From: an uncultured Gemmatimonadota bacterium
Lineage (GTDB): Bacteria > Gemmatimonadota > Gemmatimonadetes > Gemmatimonadales > Gemmatimonadaceae
Length of the DNA: 30,565 bases
Assembly (NCBI GenBank): GCA_903894655.1
Contig: CAITQY010000679.1
Location: 1-30,565, forward strand
Reading direction: 5' to 3'
Positions 24,686 to 30,565 of the stretch are shown here, one piece after another (the first letter of the stretch is position 1; the number at the start of each line of letters is the position of its first letter). A program made the translations under genes and the position numbers. The notes beneath the pieces are model-generated. The model was not told the origin of the DNA. It saw only the letters and a program-made list of their open reading frames with translations, and searched no databases.

Positions 24686-25099
24686 TTAGAGCTTGATGCG
24701 CGTGGTCTGGATGGGGCCTTGTGGGGTGAGCGTCCCGTCGGCGGCGCGCGCGTAGGTAAACCACAGCACGTTGGCCTCGGTCGAGGCGCTGGTGTAGCCC
24801 GCGATGCTTGTGTACGGCACGCTCACGCTGGCGCCCTGCACGAGCTTGGCGCACTGCGCTCCGCATGGCGGATAGAGCGCAATCGTCATCTGATCCTTGT
24901 CGATGACCATGTAGCCCACCACGAACTCCGTGGTGTTGCGCAGTGTGAGCGTGGGGCGAGTGGCCGTCACGACCAGCGTGCCTGCGACGATGCCCTGATT
25001 CGGTGTCGGCGCACTGTCGTTGCTGTCCGCGCGGGTGGACTCGTGCGAGCAGGCCGACAGGGCGAGCAGCCCGATCGTGTACAAAGCCACGGTTCGCAT
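24686..25099 (-). CDS. Small lipoprotein of unknown function
   Basis: This gene encodes 137 residues. A short lipoprotein signal (MRTVALYTIGLLALSAC) has the lipobox LSAC at about 14-17. The mature part of about 120 residues is beta-rich (GTLVVTATRPTLTLRNTTEFVVGYMVID) with a CGAQC pair near residue 80 that could form a disulfide. I do not recognise a family. A GTG at 25102 precedes the ATG at 25099. It should be anchored in the envelope. It is convergent with cbs and divergent from the 25282 gene. Confidence 0.75.
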   Translation of the reverse strand: MRTVALYTIGLLALSACSHESTRADSNDSAPTPNQGIVAGTLVVTATRPTLTLRNTTEFVVGYMVIDKDQMTIALYPPCGAQCAKLVQGASVSVPYTSIAGYTSASTEANVLWFTYARAADGTLTPQGPIQTTRIKL

Positions 25100-25281
25100 C
25101 ACGGTGATCCGGTGAGGGTATGAGGGGGCGGTCTCCGATAATACACCGCTCGTGAGCCCCGGGTGTCACACTCCCGGCGCTCCGTTACTTCGTCACAGTT
25201 CTGACGTCTCCCCTACACGATACGGAACGCCAAAGCTCGCTGCGGAGCTCTCCGGCCCGTGTCGGTCCTGTCATTTACTCC

Positions 25282-25602
25282 ATGATCAACGTACTCGACC
25301 AGTTCACGGATGCACGCGGTGCACCGTTACGCGACTTCAGTCGCGGCCGACTCGCCGCCCTGCTGGCTGACCCGCGCGCCTCGACGTGGGAGGATGCTCA
25401 TGGCGTGGTCATCAATGCGCAGGGGCTGACGCTCTGGCAAGCGTGGATTGCCATCGACCCGACGGCGCCACAGACCGGACGGCAGGTGACGCTCGACCCG
25501 TTCGACCAAGTGATCGTGGTGCGGGAGTGGGATCGCATTCCCGACCATGCGATGTTGGCCCGTGTGATTGCGTTCGCGCTGAGCACCGACGACGCGGTCT
25601 GA
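25282..25602 (+). CDS. Small hypothetical protein
   Basis: This gene encodes 106 residues, soluble, with no signal peptide or membrane helix. The pattern of short strands (HGVVINAQGLTLWQAWIAID, RQVTLDPFDQVIVVREWDRIP) suggests a small alpha/beta fold. I do not recognise it. It lies 72 bp before ddl on the same strand and may be co-transcribed. No Shine-Dalgarno is obvious at the ATG. GC-rich codon use fits the neighbours, which supports coding. Confidence 0.6.
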   Translation: MINVLDQFTDARGAPLRDFSRGRLAALLADPRASTWEDAHGVVINAQGLTLWQAWIAIDPTAPQTGRQVTLDPFDQVIVVREWDRIPDHAMLARVIAFALSTDDAV

Positions 25603-25674
25603 CGGAGCGTGGCGGAGCCTGACGGGGCCTAGCGGAGGCTGACGACGCGGACGGATTCGGATGTAGCTTTGAGC

Positions 25675-26703
25675 ATGCGAATCACCGTGTTGCTGGGCGG
25701 CGTCTCCGCCGAACGTGAAGTGTCGTTGTCGTCGGGGCTGCGGATCGCCGTCGCGCTCCGCGAGAAGGGCCACGATGTGATCTGTCTCGACCCCGCCGAG
25801 GGCGTGTTGACACGCGAGACGGAGCGCGCCCTGCTAGCCGCTGGCGTGGGGAGTGCTCCTCCGTCGCTCGATGCGCTGGCCGGATTGTCCGCACAGTCCC
25901 TGTCGCCGGCGCTTGGCATGAGCCCCGAGATCACCGACGCCGAGTGCGTGTTTCTGGCGCTCCATGGCGGTCAGGGCGAAGACGGTACCGTGCAGGCGCT
26001 GCTCGACCTCGTGGGCGTGCCCTACACCGGCAGCGGGCACCTGGCGAGCGCGCTGGCCATGGACAAGCATCTCACGAAGGTCGTGTTGCGCGCCGCTGGG
26101 GTGGCCACCGCCGATTGGATGATGGCGCCGGCCGATGGCGAGATGGACGCCGAGGAGGTTGGGCGTCAGCTGGACTGGCCGGTGGTCGTGAAGCCGTCGA
26201 AGCAGGGGAGCACGGTCGGGCTGTCGATCGTCCGCGAGCCGGGCGAATTGGCCGCCGCCGTGACCGAGGCCTTCAAGTACGACGACGAGGTGATGGTCGA
26301 GCGGTTCGTGCCGGGGCAGGAGCTCACGGTGGGCATTCTGGGCGACGTGGTATTGCCGACGATCGAGATCGTGCCGGTGAAGGAGCTCTACGACTACGAG
26401 TGCAAGTACACACCGGGGATGGCGAAGGAGTTCGTCGCCGAACTGTCTCCCGAAATCGAGGCCACGCTGGCGGATCAGGCCACGAAGGCGTTCGTGGCGC
26501 TCAAGTTGGGCGGGTATGCGCGGATCGACTTCCGGCTGGACCCCCACGGGCAGCCGTGGTGTCTCGAGGCCAACACGTTGCCCGGGATGACGCCGACCAG
26601 TCTCATCCCTCAGGCGGCGGTGGCGGCCGGTGTCTTGTTTCCCGATCTCTGTGAGCGCATCGTGCAGTTGGCGCTCACCAACCGGGATCGGCGACGGCGC
26701 TGA
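25675..26703 (+). CDS. ddl: D-alanine--D-alanine ligase
   Basis: This gene encodes 342 residues. The ATP-grasp ligase joins two D-Ala for peptidoglycan, in the cytoplasm. Motifs in order: VLLGGVSAEREVSLSSG (5-21), LHGGQGEDGTVQALLDLVGVPYTGSG (catalytic N-terminal loop), AMDKHLTK, VVKPSKQGSTVGLS (ATP lid), PTIEIVP and YECKYTPGM, and ARIDFRLD plus LEANTLPGMTPTSLIP (metal and D-Ala2 site). The frame opens at TTG 25669; ATG at 25675 gives the classic N-terminus. It is alone among non-cell-wall genes here, apart from the SPOR protein and DUF218 gene further upstream. Confidence 0.97.
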   Translation: MRITVLLGGVSAEREVSLSSGLRIAVALREKGHDVICLDPAEGVLTRETERALLAAGVGSAPPSLDALAGLSAQSLSPALGMSPEITDAECVFLALHGGQGEDGTVQALLDLVGVPYTGSGHLASALAMDKHLTKVVLRAAGVATADWMMAPADGEMDAEEVGRQLDWPVVVKPSKQGSTVGLSIVREPGELAAAVTEAFKYDDEVMVERFVPGQELTVGILGDVVLPTIEIVPVKELYDYECKYTPGMAKEFVAELSPEIEATLADQATKAFVALKLGGYARIDFRLDPHGQPWCLEANTLPGMTPTSLIPQAAVAAGVLFPDLCERIVQLALTNRDRRRR

Positions 26704-26760
26704 TTCGGTCGCTGACTCTGTGGTGTCCGTCGCTCTTTCCGCGCCTTTTCGCGTCTTTCC

Positions 26761-27693
26761 ATGACCTACGTCGCGTACGACGATTTCGATCCGCCCCGTA
26801 ACCCATCGGCCGTGTACTGGTTGATCGGGTTGTGTGTGGGCGTGTATTTCGTGCAGGCGACGTTGGTGGGCGATGCGAACATGGCGAACTGGCTTGGGTA
26901 TTCGGCCGGTGATCTCGCGTCGCATGCGTTGTGGACGATCGGCACATACATGTTCGTGCATGGCGGCCTGATGCATCTGCTGCTGAACATGTGGACGCTG
27001 TGGTTGTTCGGGCCGCGGGTGGAGCGGGCGTGGGGGAGCAGCACGTTCGTGTGGTACTACCTGTGGTGCGGCCTCGGCGGCTGGGCGTTTCACTACATGT
27101 TCCAGCGCAACGGCGGCACGCTGGTGGGTGCCTCGGCGGCGATTTTGGGCATTGCGGTGGCCTATGCGTCGCGGTGGCCCGACGACGAAGTGCTGTTCTT
27201 CGGTGTGGTACCGATGAAGGTGAAGTGGCTGGTGGTGTTCATGGCGCTGATCAACATCACGATGGCGGTGGTCGACTCCGGCAGCCTGGGCGGCACGGCG
27301 TACGCGGCGCACATCGGCGGGATGCTGGCGGGGTGGGTGTACCTCCGCGCGCCGGGGGCGGGCAGCCTGGGGCGGTTCCGCAATCGCATTGCGCCCGCGC
27401 CGGATTACGGCGACGAGACGCCGCGGGCGGTGCCCAAGTCGTCGCGCCCGCGGGAGCGGGAGGTGGACGACATTGTGGCGCAGAGCAAGGCGGCGGTATC
27501 GCGCGTGCGTCCGGAACCGCGTCCCGCGCCACGTCCGGCGCCGCGTCCCAGCCAGACGGCCGTGGCGGCGCAGCCGAGCGCCGCGCTGGATGCGGTGCTG
27601 GACAAGATTGCGGCCGACGGAATGTCGAGTCTGACAGCGGCGGAGCGGCTGTTGCTGGATGACTGGTCGAAGCGCCTGCGCGACGTCACCTGA
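26761..27693 (+). CDS. Rhomboid intramembrane serine protease
   Basis: This gene encodes 310 residues. About six membrane helices lie at about 17-200. The catalytic dyad is Ser125 in GASAAILG and His184 in AAHIGGMLAG; HGGLMHLLLNMW (67-78) supplies the His/Asn oxyanion site. After the membrane part comes a Pro/Arg-rich linker (RPEPRPAPRPAPRP) and a small helical tail (LDAVLDKIAADGMSSLTAAERLLLDDW) that is frequent on rhomboids of several phyla. It cuts membrane proteins inside the bilayer; the targets are unknown. Translation starts at ATG 26761, right after a CTTTCC stretch without a good Shine-Dalgarno. Confidence 0.93.
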   Translation: MTYVAYDDFDPPRNPSAVYWLIGLCVGVYFVQATLVGDANMANWLGYSAGDLASHALWTIGTYMFVHGGLMHLLLNMWTLWLFGPRVERAWGSSTFVWYYLWCGLGGWAFHYMFQRNGGTLVGASAAILGIAVAYASRWPDDEVLFFGVVPMKVKWLVVFMALINITMAVVDSGSLGGTAYAAHIGGMLAGWVYLRAPGAGSLGRFRNRIAPAPDYGDETPRAVPKSSRPREREVDDIVAQSKAAVSRVRPEPRPAPRPAPRPSQTAVAAQPSAALDAVLDKIAADGMSSLTAAERLLLDDWSKRLRDVT

Positions 27694-27723
27694 CCGGTGT
27701 GCGTTCCCGCATTACATTCGGGG

Positions 27724-28119
27724 ATGCCCAAGCCTGAACTGCTCGAGACGTTTCCGAATCCCTACGGGGATCGCAAGTACGAGATTTACATGGAGACGAC
27801 GGAGTTCACGTCGCTCTGTCCTCTTGGTGGTATCGAGACCGACGCCGCGGAATTGAAGCTGCTGGAAGGCGGCGCGCCCGACTTCGCGACGATCCGCATT
27901 ACGTATCAGCCGGCCGAGGTGTGTCTCGAGCTGAAGAGCCTGAAGATGTATCTGTGGAGCTTCCGCAACGACGGCATTTTTTACGAGCGGGCGGTGAACC
28001 GGATTCTCGACGACCTGGTGGCGGCGTGTCACCCGCACACGATGACGGTGGTGGGGGATTTCAACGTGCGCGGCGGATTGAAGAGCATTATCACGGCGAC
28101 GGCGACGAAGCCGACGTGA
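27724..28119 (+). CDS. queF: 7-cyano-7-deazaguanine (preQ0) reductase
   Basis: This gene encodes 131 residues, the single-domain type of QueF. It reduces preQ0 to preQ1 with NADPH in queuosine synthesis. Cys32 in EFTSLCP is the nucleophile that forms the thioimide, and Asp53 in PDFATI is the paired acid. LELKSLKMYLWSFRN is the family signature. Two oddities stand out: a 14-residue insert (IETDAAELKLLEGG region) lies between Cys32 and Asp53, and the usual FHE triplet after SFRN reads FYE. The open frame extends to 27697; ATG 27724 is the natural start. No other queuosine gene is in the window. Confidence 0.92.
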   Translation: MPKPELLETFPNPYGDRKYEIYMETTEFTSLCPLGGIETDAAELKLLEGGAPDFATIRITYQPAEVCLELKSLKMYLWSFRNDGIFYERAVNRILDDLVAACHPHTMTVVGDFNVRGGLKSIITATATKPT

Positions 28120-28169
28120 ATGGAGTAGGGAGTAAGGGGCGGTAAAGCGGGCGGCGGTGTGGTGAGCGC

Positions 28170-28199
28170 TTGCGGAATGCCCCCTGATGCGGTTAGCCT
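28170..28199 (+). promoter_or_regulatory. Possible promoter of tRNA-Phe
   Basis: TTGCGG (28170-28175) and TAGCCT (28194-28199) lie 18 bp apart and would start transcription about 13 bp before the mature tRNA end. The -10 match is only moderate. Confidence 0.35.
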
Positions 28200-28218
28200 G
28201 CGAGTCTGTTGGTGGATC

Positions 28219-28291
<73 letters not shown>

Positions 28292-28360
28292 CTGGAAGTT
28301 GTTGGTACACAACGACTTACAAAATATCAGGATTTCAGAGATCGTACTACATTCGTACTA

Positions 28361-28466
28361 CATGAGGGGGGACCAGCAATGGTCTCCCCTCTGTCGTTTG
28401 TCCCCTGGGGTCGATGTAGTACGGGATTTACTACACACACCTTGGGTGGATCCGAGTGTCGGAGGG
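28361..28466. repeat. 106-bp direct repeat, copy 1 (left)
   Basis: This copy matches 29234-29339 at 95 of 106 positions without gaps. It begins at CATGAG and ends at GTCGGAGGG. It lies 70 bp after tRNA-Phe. It contains a 10-bp hairpin (28366-28389) and a GTAGTA/TACTAC dyad (28417-28433). Read on the minus strand, its right part encodes the same PSDTRIHPRCV-stop as the end of the DUF1648 gene at copy 2, though no gene leads into it here. Confidence 0.93.
28366..28389 (+). terminator. Hairpin in repeat copy 1, likely terminator of tRNA-Phe
   Basis: GGGGGGACCA and TGGTCTCCCC pair over 10 bp with one G-U, closing a GCAA (GNRA) tetraloop. It is followed by CTGTCGTTTGT, a modest T-rich tail. A perfect outer dyad, CGTACTACAT (28354-28363) / ATGTAGTACG (28414-28423), surrounds it. 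Confidence 0.65.
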
Positions 28467-28568
28467 GATCCGGAGATTTCGGATTCCAAAGTGTGTCGGG
28501 GGGTTCCTGATCGTACTTTCTGGGATCGTCATAACGACCTCCACTCGATCACTCCATCGACGAATTCA

Positions 28569-28799
28569 ATGACCACTCCCAAGGACATCCATCCCATCGT
28601 GATGAAGGTTCTCGACGAACTCTCCGAGAAGTTCTTCATCCACAAACGTCCGACGATCAAGGAGTCGGACAACTTGGAACTCGGATGGGGTGGGAAGGGA
28701 GGACGGAAAACGACGATCAATTTCACGTTCATTACGGAACGACCGGAACGGTCGGAGATTGAACGTGAAGTGAAGGGAATTCTGGAGGATCTTCTGTAG
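28569..28799 (+). CDS. Small protein of unknown function within the repeat-bounded segment
   Basis: This gene encodes 76 residues. It is charged and soluble: an N-terminal helix (HPIVMKVLDELSEKFFIHK), a glycine-rich turn (LGWGGKGGRK), a strand (TTINFTFITE) and a C-terminal helix (SEIEREVKGILEDLL). The frame is open from 28299, but that part crosses repeat copy 1 and is not protein-like, so ATG 28569 is taken. There is no clear Shine-Dalgarno. I do not recognise a family. It lies about 215 bp before the double-glycine peptide gene on the same strand and could be an immunity or accessory protein, by position only. Confidence 0.55.
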   Translation: MTTPKDIHPIVMKVLDELSEKFFIHKRPTIKESDNLELGWGGKGGRKTTINFTFITERPERSEIEREVKGILEDLL

Positions 28800-29015
28800 C
28801 GATGCTGAGTGTGTGAGCCGATGACACGAGTTTGACGGGCGAATGCTTGACGGGATATGAACCGGCGAAGCATGCTAGAAAGCTTATCCAAAAGATGGAA
28901 CGGTTGGCCGACGAGTCGTCACCACCGCAGATTGGCAGACAAGTCACGCCGATATTACGCTTACGCTTGAGTACGGTCCCACTTCCGTTTCGACTCAATC
29001 ATCCGAGGGGTACAG
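28800..29015 (+). promoter_or_regulatory. Region upstream of the double-glycine peptide gene
   Basis: The octamer TTGACGGG occurs twice, at 28832-28839 and 28847-28854, exactly 15 bp apart. Each contains TTGACG, a good -35 core; matching -10 boxes (GATATG at 28854-28859, CATGCT at 28871-28876) are poor. The pair could be two promoters or a direct-repeat operator. A GAGGGG ribosome-binding site stands at 29005-29010, 5 nt before the peptide ATG. No other gene is convincing. Confidence 0.4.
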
Positions 29016-29216
29016 ATGTCTGATGAACAAAACCCGACCGACGAATCGCTCACTGATGTTGAGTTGGACGGGGTCGTAGGAGGAGCTGGCACATGTACGC
29101 TGCACGGGGGCGTGGCCACGCCGCATGAAGAATGGCGGACTAGTGGATCCCATTCTATTCGCTATACCTGCGATGGGAGCGGCTACAAAGCATATAGTGG
29201 TCCTGGTAAGGGCTGA
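29016..29216 (+). CDS. Putative double-glycine-leader peptide precursor (bacteriocin/RiPP type)
   Basis: This gene encodes 66 residues. The leader MSDEQNPTDESLTDVELDGVVGG (1-23) is acidic and ends in the consensus LTDxELDxVxGG, the kind of site cut by C39-peptidase ABC exporters. The 43-residue remainder starts AGTCTLHGG, is rich in Gly, Ser, Thr, His and aromatic residues, and has two Cys (27, 52) each in a TC pair, which could be a disulfide or modification sites. ATG at 29016 has a good GAGGGG site. A hairpin terminator follows 22 bp after the stop. No exporter, protease, modifying enzyme or recognised immunity gene is nearby, so it would depend on machinery elsewhere. The function is inferred from the leader only. 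Confidence 0.68.
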   Translation: MSDEQNPTDESLTDVELDGVVGGAGTCTLHGGVATPHEEWRTSGSHSIRYTCDGSGYKAYSGPGKG

Positions 29217-29233
29217 TGGCGACGACCGCATGA

Positions 29234-29339
29234 CATGAGGGGGGACGATAACTCGTCCCCCCTTTGTCGTTTGTACCCTGGGGTCGATGTAGTACACGGT
29301 TTACTACACACACCTTGGGTGGATCCGAGTGTCGGAGGG
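29234..29339. repeat. 106-bp direct repeat, copy 2 (right)
   Basis: This copy matches 28361-28466 at 95 of 106 positions. Six of the 11 differences fall in the hairpin, yet the stem stays fully paired. Positions 29304-29339 are the stop and last 11 codons of the minus-strand DUF1648 gene, so the repeat overlaps a gene end. The two copies start 873 bp apart. Confidence 0.93.
29239..29262. terminator. Hairpin in repeat copy 2, terminator of the peptide gene
   Basis: GGGGGGACGA and TCGTCCCCCC pair perfectly over 10 bp around TAAC, followed by TTTGTCGTTTGT. It lies 22 bp after the peptide stop and also 42 bp after the DUF1648 stop on the other strand, so it may serve both genes. On the minus strand the tail is A-rich, not T-rich. 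Confidence 0.72.
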
Positions 29340-29855
29340 TGTGGTCGCCGCATCGCGGAGCCGCTGTTCCGCCGCTTCGACCGCCGCGCTCACGCGCGTG
29401 ACCGAGAGCAGAATCCCGGGCCCCAAGAGCAAGGTGAGCAGCGGCAACACGACCTGCATGTTCTGCGGCACACGCCCGAAGGCGGCGCGCCAGAGTAACA
29501 GCTGCACCAGCCCCATGGTAATCGCCACACCACTCGCGGTGATGTCGAGCGTTGTGCGCATCACCGCTACGACCGGCGGCTGGTACTCGGCCGGCAACGC
29601 GAGAAACCGCGCCTTGTCGGGGAAGTTGAAGAGCGACGGGTTCCGTGGGAGATACGCGGCAAGCACAGCGACCAACCCGGTGGTCGCTACGGACACCATC
29701 GGCAACGCGAACCAGGACCACCACGATGTGGCGCTGGTGGCCGTCACCACGCCGTTAAAATCCAGGTGCGTGGGAACGCGTGGGGGCAGCGAGGGATAAA
29801 CGCCAACCGCGAACAGGATGTGGATGCACACGAACAGCCACGGGAGGAGGCGCAT
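29304..29855 (-). CDS. DUF1648-type membrane protein
   Basis: This gene encodes 183 residues with four hydrophobic segments: LLPWLFVCIHILFAVGVYPSL (about 3-23), the SWWSWFALPMVSVATTGLVAVLAAYL region, TASGVAITMGLVQLLLW and VVLPLLTLLLGPGILL. Between the first two is PTHLDFNG, the P-x-H-(F/L)-x-x-x-G type motif of DUF1648 domains, best known from SdpI-like immunity and sensor proteins. The frame opens at 29960; ATG 29855 starts at the first helix. The last 11 codons (PSDTRIHPRCV) are supplied by repeat copy 2, so the C-terminus may have been rewritten by the repeat. The function is unknown; a link to the nearby peptide is only a possibility. Confidence 0.78.
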   Translation of the reverse strand: MRLLPWLFVCIHILFAVGVYPSLPPRVPTHLDFNGVVTATSATSWWSWFALPMVSVATTGLVAVLAAYLPRNPSLFNFPDKARFLALPAEYQPPVVAVMRTTLDITASGVAITMGLVQLLLWRAAFGRVPQNMQVVLPLLTLLLGPGILLSVTRVSAAVEAAEQRLRDAATTPSDTRIHPRCV

Positions 29856-30032
29856 AGGCACGAGTGCTACATGACCGGTGACAGTGGCGGTGCTGGTCGG
29901 GATCCAGCTGGCAACGCGCGGGCGCTCGGTGCCCGCGGCGGCGGCACTTTCGCGGAGCACGCGCCGCGCCGCTGGGTGATGCTGCGTTCCGGCGCACCGT
30001 GGATCAGCGACGACGGAGCGTACGCCGCCACG

Positions 30033-30524
30033 TTACTTCGCGTGAATTCTCCCACTGCACTTGATCTCCACGCGCGCCGCTGGCCGCGGGAGCGCCGTCA
30101 CGGCCAGTGCCGCGCGGACCGGCGGGTTCACCTTGAAGTACTCGATGTACACGCCGTTCACGGCGGCGTAATCGGCCATGTCCATCACGAACACGGTGCA
30201 CTCGTTCAGATCGGCCATGGTTCCACCCGCGGCCGTCACCGACGCCTTGATGTTCTCCATGGTCTGCCGTGTTTGCGCGACTATGCCGCCCTCGATGATG
30301 TCCTGGGTGCCGGGCTTGATGCCGGTCATGCCGGACACGTACACCAGATCGCCGTCACGCACGGCCACGGAATAGGCGGGCACGAGCGGGGCAATTCCCG
30401 GCGGGTTGATGACCTGACGCGCGCTCATGGGAGCCGGCTTGGTCTCCTGGGCGTGCAGGGCGGTCGGCATGCCGAGCACTACGGTCATCAACAAGGCGAA
30501 GCGGCGGATCGGAGTTGACGTCAT
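30033..30524 (-). CDS. Exported RidA-family (YjgF/YER057c) protein
   Basis: This gene encodes 163 residues. A signal peptide (RRFALLMTVVLGMPTALHAQ, cleavage near residue 25) precedes a full RidA domain: LVYVSGMTGIKPGT, GGIVAQTRQTMENIKASVTAAGG, LNECTVFVMDMADYAAVNGVY, and PPVRAALAVTALPRPAARVEIKC. The Arg of VRAAL matches the carboxylate-binding Arg of enamine/imine deaminases. RidA removes reactive 2-aminoacrylate in the cytoplasm; an exported version must act on something else or in the periplasm. It is upstream of the DUF1648 gene on the same strand, with about 177 bp between them. No Shine-Dalgarno precedes the ATG on its strand. Confidence 0.9.
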   Translation of the reverse strand: MTSTPIRRFALLMTVVLGMPTALHAQETKPAPMSARQVINPPGIAPLVPAYSVAVRDGDLVYVSGMTGIKPGTQDIIEGGIVAQTRQTMENIKASVTAAGGTMADLNECTVFVMDMADYAAVNGVYIEYFKVNPPVRAALAVTALPRPAARVEIKCSGRIHAK

Positions 30525-30565
30525 GGGACGATGGAAGGAGGGTGAAGACGCAGGATTACTGGCGC

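Noticed and set aside
25834..27312. 492-codon open frame on the minus strand opposite ddl and the rhomboid gene
   Set aside because: It is antisense to two clearly recognisable genes, is rich in His/Arg/Gln as expected of a GC-rich shadow frame, and has no recognisable domain.
28832..29023. 63-codon frame with a TTG start that overlaps the peptide gene by 8 bases
   Set aside because: There is no ribosome-binding site, a weak start codon, and Arg/Pro-rich low-information sequence. The first bases coincide with the TTGACGGG repeat. It could be translated, but nothing supports it.

Overview
The window is high-GC, tightly packed bacterial chromosome. About 29 protein genes and one tRNA gene can be supported, and almost all of them look like core genes. 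The mix suggests a member of the Gemmatimonadota or a similar high-GC soil or water phylum with two membranes: Ig-like-domain lipoprotein metallopeptidases, paired M16 peptidases, a lipoprotein glutaminyl cyclase, a rhomboid with a C-terminal tail domain, and a SET-domain protein. This assignment is inferred from gene content only. No 16S rRNA or other decisive marker is present.

Layout. 1-374 holds a 13-bp tandem repeat and two tandem copies of a long palindromic element. 418-3713 holds a putative zinc peptidase (-), a DUF2225 protein (+), upp (-) and a LOG-family nucleotide hydrolase (+). 3966-6544 holds an ArsR-type regulator, a metallo-beta-lactamase/beta-CASP RNA-processing-type enzyme and a DUF218 membrane protein. 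6576-8423 (-) is an Ig-like lipoprotein with a leishmanolysin-like protease domain. 8519-12503 is a compact operon: catalytic M16 peptidase, non-catalytic M16 partner, SET methyltransferase with histone-H1-like lysine tails, and a Nudix hydrolase. 12769-14179 is an ECF-type sigma factor followed by a zinc-finger anti-sigma-like membrane protein, with a strong hairpin between them. 14211-19429 is an overlapping run of holA, a SPOR-domain protein, mutS and mug, that is, replication and repair genes. 19523-25099 holds a lipoprotein glutaminyl cyclotransferase, a second Ig-like lipoprotein peptidase (-), cystathionine beta-synthase with CBS domains, and a small lipoprotein (-). 25282-28119 holds a small unknown gene, ddl, a rhomboid protease and queF. 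tRNA-Phe(GAA) follows.

The least ordinary part is 28292-29339, just downstream of tRNA-Phe. Two 106-bp direct repeats, 95 of 106 positions identical, bracket a stretch of about 770 bp. Each repeat carries a 10-bp-stem hairpin whose tip differs between copies but stays fully paired. The bracketed stretch holds a 76-aa unknown protein and a 66-aa peptide with a textbook double-glycine leader and a 43-residue Gly/Ser/Thr/His-rich tail with two Cys. It looks like an orphan secreted-peptide (bacteriocin or RiPP type) precursor. The right-hand repeat also forms the last 11 codons of the neighbouring DUF1648 gene, as expected if a small element had inserted at a gene's 3' end. No integrase, transporter or modifying enzyme is visible in the window. 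The window closes with the DUF1648 membrane protein and an exported RidA-family protein, both on the minus strand.
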